Both the position numbers and the translations under genes were made by a program. The notes below the pieces were generated by a model that saw nothing but the letters and a program-made list of their open reading frames with translations, did not search any database and had not been told where the DNA came from. A stretch of 64,000 nt of DNA from Methanofollis aquaemaris (GTDB lineage Archaea > Halobacteriota > Methanomicrobia > Methanomicrobiales > Methanofollaceae), in NCBI RefSeq assembly GCF_017357525.1, contig NZ_CP036172.1, positions 124,001 to 188,000 on the forward strand. The letters are read 5' to 3'. Numbering within the stretch: the stretch's first letter is position 1; each line of letters begins with the position of its first letter. Positions 24,229 to 32,116 of this stretch are shown one piece after another.

Positions 24229-25673
24229 AAATAGAGAATATCAGAGAGGTTCTGCTGCTTGGAGATGACCAGAGCATTGAGGTTTTATCCCGGTGCCTGG
24301 ATCTAGAACACATCGGCACAACAGTCTGTGGTTTTCTCAATACGTCCGGGGGGTCTATTGTATGTGGGGTGGACGATAAGGGGAACATTATCGGCATCGA
24401 TGACGCCGAGAATGCGGCGAGGGATCTTGAACGTGGACTGTTACATGGTCTTTCTCCTACGGCGCTGGTTTCTGTTCAGGTATATAGAGTTGAAGAGGAG
24501 ACCTTGCTGGTTGTCGAGGTGCCGGCCGGCAAGGATCTGCCGTACGCATTTGAGAATGTGATTTATCTTCATGAAGGTCAGACCACCCGAAGAGCAGATG
24601 TCGAAACGATCCGCGACATGGTGCTCCGCAAACAGGTTGAACCAGAGAGATGGGAACGGCGTTTTTCTTCCGCCGACATGAAAATCGATCTGGACGGAGA
24701 TGAAATTCGTTCCGCGATCCATGCCGTGAATAAGTCTTCTCGATTTCAGTTTCGAGATGGTGACAATACGGTCATGGTTCTTGAAGACCTTGCAGTGTGC
24801 CGATATGGCCGCCTGACCAATGGCGGCGATGTACTCTTTGGAACCAATCCCGCGATGCGTAACCCCCAGGTCAGGGTACGTGCCGCCTGTTTTACGGCAG
24901 ACAGGACCGACGACACCTACAGAGATATGAAGTCCTTTGAGGGGCCTCTGGTCCCGGTTTTAGAGAATGTATTCCGTTTTATTCAACGAAACACTCCCAC
25001 AATATCGCGTTTTGGGAAAGGCAATCTGGAACGCCGGGACGACTCCCTCTATCCGGTGGCGGCGATCAGGGAGGGGTTGGTGAACGCCTTCGTCCACCGG
25101 GACTATAGTAATTTTTCCGGAGGGATTGCTGTTTCCATCTATCCCGACCGCCTGGAGATCTGGAACTCCGGTACATTCCCTGAAGGGGTAACCCCTGATG
25201 ACCTATCGACCGGTCACATCTCGGTGCTGCGTAACCCTGACATTGCCCATGTACTTTATCTGCGGGGGTTGATGGAGAAGATGGGCCGTGGGAGCGTGAT
25301 GATCAGGAAGGCCTGTGATGAAAACGGTTTACCTCTGCCGCGGTGGTCGGAGGATGACCGCGGGGTCACTCTTACTTTCTATGCCCCGGAAGTCACCCCG
25401 GAAGTCACCCCGGAAGTCACCCCGGAAGTCACCCCGGAAGTCACCCCGGAAGTCATACGGATGCTCAGGGTCTTTGAAGGAGAGATGTCTCGGAAGAACC
25501 TCCAGGATATTCTCGGTCTGAAAGACAATGAACACTTCAGGAAAACCTATCTGCTGCCAGCAATCCACGACAATCTGATTGAAATGACGATCCCGGCCAA
25601 ACCTAAGAGCAGCAGGCAGAAATATCGCCTCACTGAGAAAGGACGTGCTCTGATAGGAGAAGATCGTTCATGA
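24225..25673 (+). CDS. AlbA_2 (Schlafen-like) ATP-binding protein, COG2865-like
   Basis: A 482-residue protein in three parts. Residues about 20-130 form an AlbA_2 domain (GGSIVCGVDDKGNIIGIDD, then YLHEGQTTRRAD). Residues about 270-390 are a GHKL-like HATPase_c_4 domain (REGLVNAFVHRDYS, RGLMEKMGRGSVMIRKAC). The C-terminus is a winged helix (MLRVFEGEMSRKNLQDILGL ... ALIGEDRS). A linker repeats EVTP several times, encoded by a 12-base tandem repeat at about 25389-25454. Such proteins are nucleic-acid linked regulators or defence factors; role here unknown. Confidence 0.8.
   Translation: MKIENIREVLLLGDDQSIEVLSRCLDLEHIGTTVCGFLNTSGGSIVCGVDDKGNIIGIDDAENAARDLERGLLHGLSPTALVSVQVYRVEEETLLVVEVPAGKDLPYAFENVIYLHEGQTTRRADVETIRDMVLRKQVEPERWERRFSSADMKIDLDGDEIRSAIHAVNKSSRFQFRDGDNTVMVLEDLAVCRYGRLTNGGDVLFGTNPAMRNPQVRVRAACFTADRTDDTYRDMKSFEGPLVPVLENVFRFIQRNTPTISRFGKGNLERRDDSLYPVAAIREGLVNAFVHRDYSNFSGGIAVSIYPDRLEIWNSGTFPEGVTPDDLSTGHISVLRNPDIAHVLYLRGLMEKMGRGSVMIRKACDENGLPLPRWSEDDRGVTLTFYAPEVTPEVTPEVTPEVTPEVTPEVIRMLRVFEGEMSRKNLQDILGLKDNEHFRKTYLLPAIHDNLIEMTIPAKPKSSRQKYRLTEKGRALIGEDRS
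25389..25454 (+). repeat. 12-base tandem repeat inside the AlbA_2 gene
   Basis: GAAGTCACCCCG is repeated about five and a half times without change and encodes EVTP units between the ATPase and winged-helix domains. Perfect identity suggests copy number can vary by slippage without shifting the frame. Confidence 0.8.
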
Positions 25674-25762
25674 ATGCTGCCCGACCAGTTCTTGATCGAG
25701 ATCGGAGCCATCCCAAAACTCTCCTGCCCCTCCTCCACAGAAGATAAAGAGAGATGATAGGG

Positions 25763-26008
25763 TCAAACCCTCTCACCTCTTCGCAGGGTGAACCTACATT
25801 CATCGCCTTCTTCTTTCAATCGCGCCGGGGGTTCCTCGAAGACTTTCGTCTTCTCGAACTCGCTGACGCTCATTTCCACCGGACACTGAAATTGTGATTG
25901 GGCCGGGAAGAAACGCATGGAGGGCTGTGTAGAATCAGGCATGAAGCGAACGCACGCCTCAAGCATACCGCATGAAAAGTTTTTCATGGTAAACCACCCA
26001 ATTTTCAT
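25763..26008 (-). CDS. Unidentified small protein or C-terminal fragment
   Basis: An 81-residue frame starting MKIGWFTMKNFSCGMLEACV and ending RLKEEGDECRFTLRRGERV. The closing pattern resembles the C-terminal strand of small sensory/V4R-like domains, but that is only an impression. It lies between the AlbA_2 gene and a decayed copy of it on the other strand. No promoter or strong RBS seen. Confidence 0.35.
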   Translation of the reverse strand: MKIGWFTMKNFSCGMLEACVRFMPDSTQPSMRFFPAQSQFQCPVEMSVSEFEKTKVFEEPPARLKEEGDECRFTLRRGERV

Positions 26009-26021
26009 CAACGTAACCCCC

Positions 26022-26445
26022 TTGTGAACTGAATCCGTTGCCCTCCTTGCAGAGCCACTCTTTCTGGCCCGATACATCGAGAAAGCCGGCACCGGCACCC
26101 TCGATATGATCGATCTATGCGAGCGGGCGGGCCTCTCTTCGCCGATGTTCAGGCAGGAGGGCGGGCAGTTTGTTCAGGTGCTGTGGAGGCCAGAGCAGGG
26201 CGGGACCAGGATGGACCTTGATCAGGAGAGTGTCGAGATCCTGCGTGCGTGCATGACAGAGAAGTCCATGATCGAACTCCTCACCGTTGTCGGCAGGGAA
26301 AAACCGCACCAGGTCCAGTGACCAGATCCTCAGGCCCCTGCTCGATGCCGGCCCTGTCAAGATGACCATCCCCGAGAAACCAGGAAGCGGCAAACAGAGA
26401 TACCGGGCCACGGAGGGTGATCACGCGAGTATTTCCCGCGAACGA
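26022..26445 (+). pseudogene. Second C-terminal remnant of an AlbA_2/ATPase protein, frameshifted
   Basis: It reads AEPLFLARYIEKAGTGTLDM then IDLCERAGLSSP and FVQVLWRPEQGGTRMDLDQE, the conserved end of the ATPase domain and linker. Near 26300 an extra A in a GGGAAAAACC run breaks the frame; homology to the copy at 22760-23140 continues in another frame (ILRPLLDAGPVKMTIPEKPG). It has lost its N-terminus and true stop. Confidence 0.65.
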
Positions 26446-26582
26446 GGGCAATTCGACACGGACGGATGTATCTTCCTGAAATCCGCCCTTTTCTCCCCCA
26501 TCCCGAACTACGAATGAACGACTAAAATGTGTAAAATGAGTGGTTCGCCATCCGCCGCACCGTCGCTGAGTATTCAGAAAGG

Positions 26583-27803
26583 TTAGGGTTTGGTTCTCCT
26601 TCCCGCAAGCAGCACCATCGCGGTCAGAAGAGCAACGATACCGATACCCGTTCCGAAGCCGGGTGCGGACGCAGGCACGGTTTCCGTCACGCTGATGCTC
26701 TTTTGCGCATAGATGAGGTCTCCATGGAACGACGGGAAATGCGTTTCGACCCACACCATTCGATCGCCGTCCAGGAACGGGTCGTCGACCTGGCCGTCCA
26801 CCGAAATTTTTTCACCCGTTCCTGCCTCCGGATCACAGAGGAGGATTGTCGAACCCGGCGTATTCTCCGAATAAATCCAGCCGATTCGTTCTCCGTCGGT
26901 AAACGGTGAAGAAATCTTCAGATCCTTCTTATCTTCGGCCGGTGTTTTCGAAGGTTCCAAAAAAGTCCCTGTCGCAGGGTCGAGCAGTCTCTTCTCTCTC
27001 GTCGAGAGGAGATAGAGATACAACTCGTCGAACGTCCCCTTATCAGGACCCTCGAAGGTGACGGTATGCTTGAGGTAGATCAGGTAATCGCCGCCCAGTG
27101 CATAGGATTCGACGTGGGAGCCGGATTTGTTCCCGAAGACATTGCGAAAAATCGTCGTGTTCGTTCTGGTTTCGAGAGAATACAGGTAGAGACCTTCAGA
27201 ATTCAGGTACGCGATATGGTCGCCGTCAAAGAGAACGCCCGCGGGATCATCGACCGGCAGTTCGCAGACCTGTTCGCTCTTCCCTGTCCCGATGTCATAG
27301 AGGAAGATCGGGATGTTGAACAGATCGGCGGATTCGCCCAACCAGATGATCCGTCCCCCGTCGATCTTCGGCCACTCTGCGGTGCCCGGAGCATCGATGA
27401 TCTCTGCAGAACCGTTCCGGAGCGAGTACAGGTACACCCGGCTCGGCGCCGTGCTGGTTTCATTCATCCCGAAGTCATCAATGGGAGTTTCGAACCATAC
27501 CGCGTACTCCGCTGAAATGTCCGGCCCGGTTACCATCATGTTTGCTGATGGACTGCCGATGATCGTCCGTTCACCGGTCTGTACTGCATGGAGGTATATT
27601 CTGTTCTGCGAACAATCGATCTCTTCCGCCCCTGCGAGGGATATGATGTATTCTCCGGAGATCTTTCCTCCCAGTGCATCGGTGGTGTTTTCGGAGACAC
27701 TCGTCGTCACCCACCCGGGGTCTGCCGAGACGGGGGTCGCACACAGGACCAGAACAATGAACAACGCCGCGATGCAGACGGTCGTGAAGAATGTTCTGCG
27801 CAT
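26583..27803 (-). CDS. Surface beta-propeller protein with PGF-CTERM-like anchor
   Basis: A 406-residue secreted protein. MRRTFFTTVCIAALFIVLVL followed by ATPVSADP is a signal peptide. The body repeats units such as IDGGRIIWLGE, FDGDHIAYLNSEGLYLYSL, GGDYLIYLK, FTDGERIGWIY and LDGDRMVWVE, about 45 residues apart, typical of a TolB/WD-like propeller. It closes with APGFGTGIGIVALLTAMVLL and an arginine pair, a PGF-CTERM-type signal for archaeosortase processing. Several N-x-S/T sequons are present. ATAAAATTT at about 27832-27840 fits the promoter. Confidence 0.75.
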   Translation of the reverse strand: MRRTFFTTVCIAALFIVLVLCATPVSADPGWVTTSVSENTTDALGGKISGEYIISLAGAEEIDCSQNRIYLHAVQTGERTIIGSPSANMMVTGPDISAEYAVWFETPIDDFGMNETSTAPSRVYLYSLRNGSAEIIDAPGTAEWPKIDGGRIIWLGESADLFNIPIFLYDIGTGKSEQVCELPVDDPAGVLFDGDHIAYLNSEGLYLYSLETRTNTTIFRNVFGNKSGSHVESYALGGDYLIYLKHTVTFEGPDKGTFDELYLYLLSTREKRLLDPATGTFLEPSKTPAEDKKDLKISSPFTDGERIGWIYSENTPGSTILLCDPEAGTGEKISVDGQVDDPFLDGDRMVWVETHFPSFHGDLIYAQKSISVTETVPASAPGFGTGIGIVALLTAMVLLAGRRTKP

Positions 27804-28083
27804 AGCGTAGTATGTCTTTCTCCGGGGTGAAAATTTTATTGCCCCGCATATCTCGGATAAATTCCATAAAAGAGGAGTCAGGGCATTATCTGCATCACTT
27901 TCGGACCGGCCGGGCGAACTCTTTCGCGCACCGTTCCCTCGCTCGCGTGCTGCCGAACTTCTGAAAAACAGTTGGACCTTCATGTCGATGCAGAAACTTT
28001 CGCCAACTTTGGTCGTCGGGAGACGTTTTCTCTGGCAGAATGGGAAAATATCGTAAAAGCATTGCACGAAGAGTATCTGCGGA

Positions 28084-28283
28084 CAGTCAAATACCGGGGT
28101 GACAAACTCTTTGTCGCTGAACGGTTCTGCGTACACGCCGGCGGTCTGCTCCTTCACCCCGCTTGCCGGGCGGGTGAAGACGATTTCGGGCCGTCTTTCG
28201 CCTTCCCGGCAACCTTCCGGCACGTATACGAGTGCGGAGATTTTTTTCTCTTTGCTCAGGTAGGTGACTTTATTCTCCCCGGC
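28084..28283 (-). pseudogene. Alpha/beta hydrolase (dienelactone hydrolase-like), N-terminal remnant
   Basis: The minus strand reads VTYLSKEKKISALVYVPEG, then RPEIVFTRPASGVKEQTAGV and YAEPFSDKEFVTPVFD. This is the start of a serine-hydrolase domain up to strand 4, before the nucleophile. The frame then loses similarity and no catalytic Ser, Asp or His part is present. No start codon is evident. It is a decayed or truncated gene. Confidence 0.5.
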
Positions 28284-28554
28284 ACCGCCATTGCCCTGCT
28301 CATTCTGGCCCCTGTATTTCGTATTCCCGCCTTTGATCCCGGCGCTCAGGGCCGCATTTCAGGGGGACCGAGGGCAGAGGGTGGATCATGCCCGGAGAGG
28401 GGCCGGAGGGCCGGGAAAAATGGGGGGAAGACGGCGCGAATGGGGGCGGGCTCCAGGGAAACGGAACGGACCCCAATTCCAAAGGTCACCGGTGAAATAC
28501 ATGAATCACCATGCCGGCAGGATCGAAATTTTTTGAAAAAGAGAAGGGGGAAAA

Positions 28555-29028
28555 TCAGTTCTTGTCCCGACTGAGACGGACGATGAAGGCCATTGCATTG
28601 TCCCCGTCCTGGAGGTGCCGGAGTTCGATCTCATCGGGTCCGATGAATGTACCGAATGTGTAGCCGTCATCGTGTTCAACAATAGAGATCTCCCCGGCAC
28701 TGGAGATGACACCAGACAGGTTCTCGGAATATTCGAGTCCATCCCAACGTGTATACACCTTCGAGCCGGTAAAGGCCGGCCCTTTTTGTGCCGTGATGGT
28801 GTAGGATGTATTACTCTCGCGGAAACCCGCGGCTGTGGTGTACCCGGTCGTTGTTCCTGTCCAGACCCCGACGATGTCCGGGGTGGAAGGCGATGTGACC
28901 TCCGGGGAGGGGGTTGCCGCATCGGTGACGGGCGTGATGGTTCCGGACTGTGCCTGCAGGCACCCGGCGGTTAAGAGAAACAGGCCGAGAACAACCGCAA
29001 CAATGAGGGAAAACGACGATCTTTTCAT
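28555..29028 (-). CDS. Secreted lipoprotein, unknown function
   Basis: A 157-residue protein. MKRSSFSLIVAVVLGLFLL is followed by the lipobox LTAGC, so it should be lipid-anchored at the outer membrane face. A Thr/Pro-rich spacer (TPVTDAATPSPEVTSPSTP) leads to a beta-rich domain starting IVGVWTGTTTGYT, like small lipocalin- or META-like folds. Two sequons are present. A long AT-rich region precedes it. Confidence 0.7.
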   Translation of the reverse strand: MKRSSFSLIVAVVLGLFLLTAGCLQAQSGTITPVTDAATPSPEVTSPSTPDIVGVWTGTTTGYTTAAGFRESNTSYTITAQKGPAFTGSKVYTRWDGLEYSENLSGVISSAGEISIVEHDDGYTFGTFIGPDEIELRHLQDGDNAMAFIVRLSRDKN

Positions 29029-29167
29029 TTTGAGAGATGGATTTTTTCTGTTAATAAATACCGATCATTCGATACCGTTTTTCGAGATTCTTAAAGACGA
29101 TATAGAGAAACGGGCCATGAAGGTCCATCCGATAGAGATACAAAGACCCTATCCCCGGTATTCCCGA

Positions 29168-29360
29168 TAGTGTTCCCCCATGCACGAGGGGGAAAGGGGG
29201 TCGCCCGACGACCCGGCCCTCCCGTCGTTCACCTGGCAGCCGAGGAAGATGCTCGTCCGGGCCGGGGTGTCGTAGCCGTCGTCCGCCGCGGTGAGGGTGA
29301 CGGCGCGGGGGATCTCTGCGGAGACGACCCCGACGGTCGCCTCCGTGCTTTTCTTTCAGG
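29168..29360 (-). pseudogene. Coding-like remnant, family unknown
   Basis: One minus frame reads STEATVGVVSAEIPRAVTL, TAADDGYDTPARTSIFLGCQ and ends YREYRG then stop, with strongly GC-rich third positions. No start codon is evident. It may be the tail of a lost surface protein gene. Confidence 0.3.
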
Positions 29361-29432
29361 ATTGTACGTGAACTCATCTCCTTGCGGATGAGTCCGGAAA
29401 GTTGATCGAGATCGTACCTGAATCGTTCTTGA

Positions 29433-30491
29433 TTATACATCCGGGCCCTCCACCCATTGCGAAAGGCTGCCCATCCGCTTGAAAGCCTCCAGCATGGGAA
29501 GTCCGATCCCGGAACGACGAGCATTGCAAAAAAACCTCCATCGATCCCGCAGCCTCGGCCCGCTCTTTCCTTCGGGTGAGAGAAGATAATCGAGCGTTTC
29601 CCGCTCTTTTTTCATCCAGGCAAACCGGGCCAGCACCGATCCGGTATAGTCCTCAGGGTCCGGCCAGGAATCCGCCAGAAGTCTTGCACATTCCAGAGAA
29701 TAAACAATTCCTTCTCCCGTGAACGGCGATACGGTCCCTATCGATTCGCCGACGCCAATGATCACCTGGGGCGAACCGTCGCTCCGCGTCTTTCTGACAG
29801 AGAAGGGCGTCGAGTAATACGGAGACGCGACCCGGACGAGACCATGACAGCAGCACTGCCTGGTGAATGAAAACTGCCCGGACGCATCCCGATAAAACCG
29901 TTCCAGAAGGCTATCGTGCCGGAGGAGGCCGATACCGCCAATGCCGATGTGATAGTGATCGTGTCCGAGCGGAAAGATCCACAGGTACCCAAGTCCTGGT
30001 ATCCGGTTCCCGTACACCCCCGCTCCAAGGCGCTCGCTCCCTCTGGATTCCACGATTACCCGGTGCTGCAGCGTCGGGAGCGTCAGGTCGGACCTGCAGG
30101 GAGGAAGGAGAGCCCGGTTGATCCCGGTCGCATCCACCACGATATCATAATCCTCCGCCTTCTCCGGCACCAGGTCCTGCCGCTTCAATCGGACGGATTT
30201 CGTGAGATCCTGGAGAAGCCGGGGTTTATGTACGGTGCAAAGGGGCGTCGTGGCCACAAGGCCGTCAAAATCCATCGGGGACATGGGTTCGATGAGGTAG
30301 TCGTCCAGGTCGAGGCCGACATCGGCGAGGTACGGTCCGATACCCGTCGGCGCACCCCACCCGCACGAACGGCATGTACAGCGGCTGGCATGTCCCCGGC
30401 CATCATAGACATCCGGCGAGATCCCTCTCTGTTCGAGAAGCCCGGCCAGATACCCGCCGGCGATGCCGGCACCTGCAATCGCAATGTTCAT
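29433..30491 (-). CDS. FAD-dependent geranylgeranyl-reductase-like oxidoreductase
   Basis: A 352-residue flavoprotein. The N-terminus MNIAIAGAGIAGGYLAGLLE has the GxGxxG dinucleotide fold and near residue 265 GVGESIGTVSPFTGEGIVYS is the second FAD motif of the p-hydroxybenzoate hydroxylase/GGR superfamily. A CTCRSCGWG cluster near residue 38 is notable. In archaea these enzymes saturate isoprenoid chains. The start overlaps the stop of the UbiA gene (ATGA), so the prenyltransferase and reductase are coupled, which suggests one prenylated product. Confidence 0.8.
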   Translation of the reverse strand: MNIAIAGAGIAGGYLAGLLEQRGISPDVYDGRGHASRCTCRSCGWGAPTGIGPYLADVGLDLDDYLIEPMSPMDFDGLVATTPLCTVHKPRLLQDLTKSVRLKRQDLVPEKAEDYDIVVDATGINRALLPPCRSDLTLPTLQHRVIVESRGSERLGAGVYGNRIPGLGYLWIFPLGHDHYHIGIGGIGLLRHDSLLERFYRDASGQFSFTRQCCCHGLVRVASPYYSTPFSVRKTRSDGSPQVIIGVGESIGTVSPFTGEGIVYSLECARLLADSWPDPEDYTGSVLARFAWMKKERETLDYLLSPEGKSGPRLRDRWRFFCNARRSGIGLPMLEAFKRMGSLSQWVEGPDV

Positions 30492-31504
30492 ACAATCCTC
30501 CCAAACGTCAGTACGATCACGGTGATCGCCACGGCATGGACCATCGATGCTCCCACCTGCTGCAGCATTACCTTGTTGGCTTTCGACTCGAAATCAGGAT
30601 AGACGGAGTACAACGCGCGGGTGCACAGCTGATCAATTCTTGCCCCGCAAACCGTGTTCATCGCTGCGATAACGGCTGTTGAGAGGATAAGAAGATATGC
30701 AAACTCCGTACTGCCGAGAATGAGAACAAGAGGGTAGAACATCAGGACGGACACGAGCAGGGTAACGATGCCGTACACCGTGGCGTGCGGGATCTCCGGA
30801 TACACGACGGAAGATGTCTTTTTCCCCCCCAACCGGTCGGAATGTACGTCCCGACGCATCATCGATACCGCGAAACAGGTCACCGTCAGGCCGTGCAGGA
30901 GCGACAGGATGAAGGCCAGGAGAGAGAATATGCCGGTCGCGGCATAAACGATCGTCACCGTCACGCCGACGACCAGCCAGGGAAAAATGTACCATTCGGT
31001 ATAGGGCTGGTGCCCCAGCGCGATGCGGGGATGGTTATAGCCATAATCGAAAAAAAATCCGATGATAAACAGGAGCGGGATCAACATCCGCTGCATCGTC
31101 AGGTATGCGGTGAGGACCACCACCAGGACCGTGATAATCGCGGACATCTTCCTGTAATCGCCGACAGTAGCCCACCCATAGACGAGGGGCCGGTCACGTT
31201 TCGTTTCCCTGCTCTTTTCACGCCGGTCGACCTCGAGGTCCATGATATCATTCCAGATATGGGCATCGATGTGGACGAGAAGAACTGCGACAACCGCGAT
31301 ACCAAATAAGCGCCAGTCCGCGCCTGAAAAACCGACTTCCCAGAGCGCCGCGGCAAACCCGATGAGAATTGCACACCCGGTAAAAGGAATGAGCCCCTCG
31401 ATCCGCAGGATGTGCCGGAATGTGCGAAAGTCGAAGCCATCTCCTCCAGCAGGAGGCGTCACAGTTTTTTTGTCATCATGATCGTACTCTCTGGACCGTA
31501 TCAT
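30488..31504 (-). CDS. UbiA-family prenyltransferase
   Basis: A 338-residue membrane protein with about eight hydrophobic segments. The first Asp motif is NDIMDLEVDRREK and the second is DVHSDRLGGKKT, both needed to bind Mg-prenyl diphosphate. It attaches a prenyl chain to an acceptor that cannot be told from sequence; digeranylgeranylglyceryl phosphate synthase, haem O or quinone-like chemistry are family options. The start MIRSREYDHDD at 31504 is preferred; the frame runs on to 31945 without conserved content. Confidence 0.82.
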   Translation of the reverse strand: MIRSREYDHDDKKTVTPPAGGDGFDFRTFRHILRIEGLIPFTGCAILIGFAAALWEVGFSGADWRLFGIAVVAVLLVHIDAHIWNDIMDLEVDRREKSRETKRDRPLVYGWATVGDYRKMSAIITVLVVVLTAYLTMQRMLIPLLFIIGFFFDYGYNHPRIALGHQPYTEWYIFPWLVVGVTVTIVYAATGIFSLLAFILSLLHGLTVTCFAVSMMRRDVHSDRLGGKKTSSVVYPEIPHATVYGIVTLLVSVLMFYPLVLILGSTEFAYLLILSTAVIAAMNTVCGARIDQLCTRALYSVYPDFESKANKVMLQQVGASMVHAVAITVIVLTFGRIV

Positions 31505-32116
31505 GAAACGGATATCACCGCACACATTTCCATACCAACGATCTGTCTTCGCTCTGTTAATCTGGCGGATATTCACTCCTTCGCACTTTTCGCCTCGAAC
31601 GCCTTCAGTGGTCCGGGCGGCATTAATATTTTCGCTGTCGATACTCTCGATGATGTCAGGATCCTCCCGAAACAACCAGCGCCGTGATCGAAACAAACCG
31701 GGATTTATCGTCTGTGAGGATTTCACGCGGGATTCAAGATTCCTGAAATCCCCGTTCGAGAACCTGGATGATGTATTGAGTCGTTGGTCGACCGGATACC
31801 CATAGCACGGAATGAAACACGAAATATTGGCCATGAATGTGATGAACCATCTGTCGTGGCCGTTCAGAGCAATCATCCCGGATGCCGGATCGGTGAGTGT
31901 GCTCACATCGACAGATACGTCCGGTGTCAAATGTTCTCGGGACACTATACGGCCGTCTTCAAATGATACGTCTTTTCAAACCCGTCGCAATCAGCATCAT
32001 GCAAACAATATAATAGTAATCTCTTTATCATCAAAAATGATCAATAATTCAATAATAGAGGAAGCGAGATTCGAATCGATCGATCTCTGTCTTCTTCGGT
32101 AGAAGGTGAAACCATC
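31505..32116. other. Divergent intergenic region between ubiA and the sensor kinase
   Basis: No gene supported. AT-rich boxes such as AATATAATAGTAATC near 32005-32020 could start the kinase transcript with a leader of about 70-90 bases. Confidence 0.4.

Noticed and set aside
25389-25454. CRISPR-like short repeats
   Set aside because: The 12-base units are contiguous with no spacers and keep the AlbA_2 reading frame.
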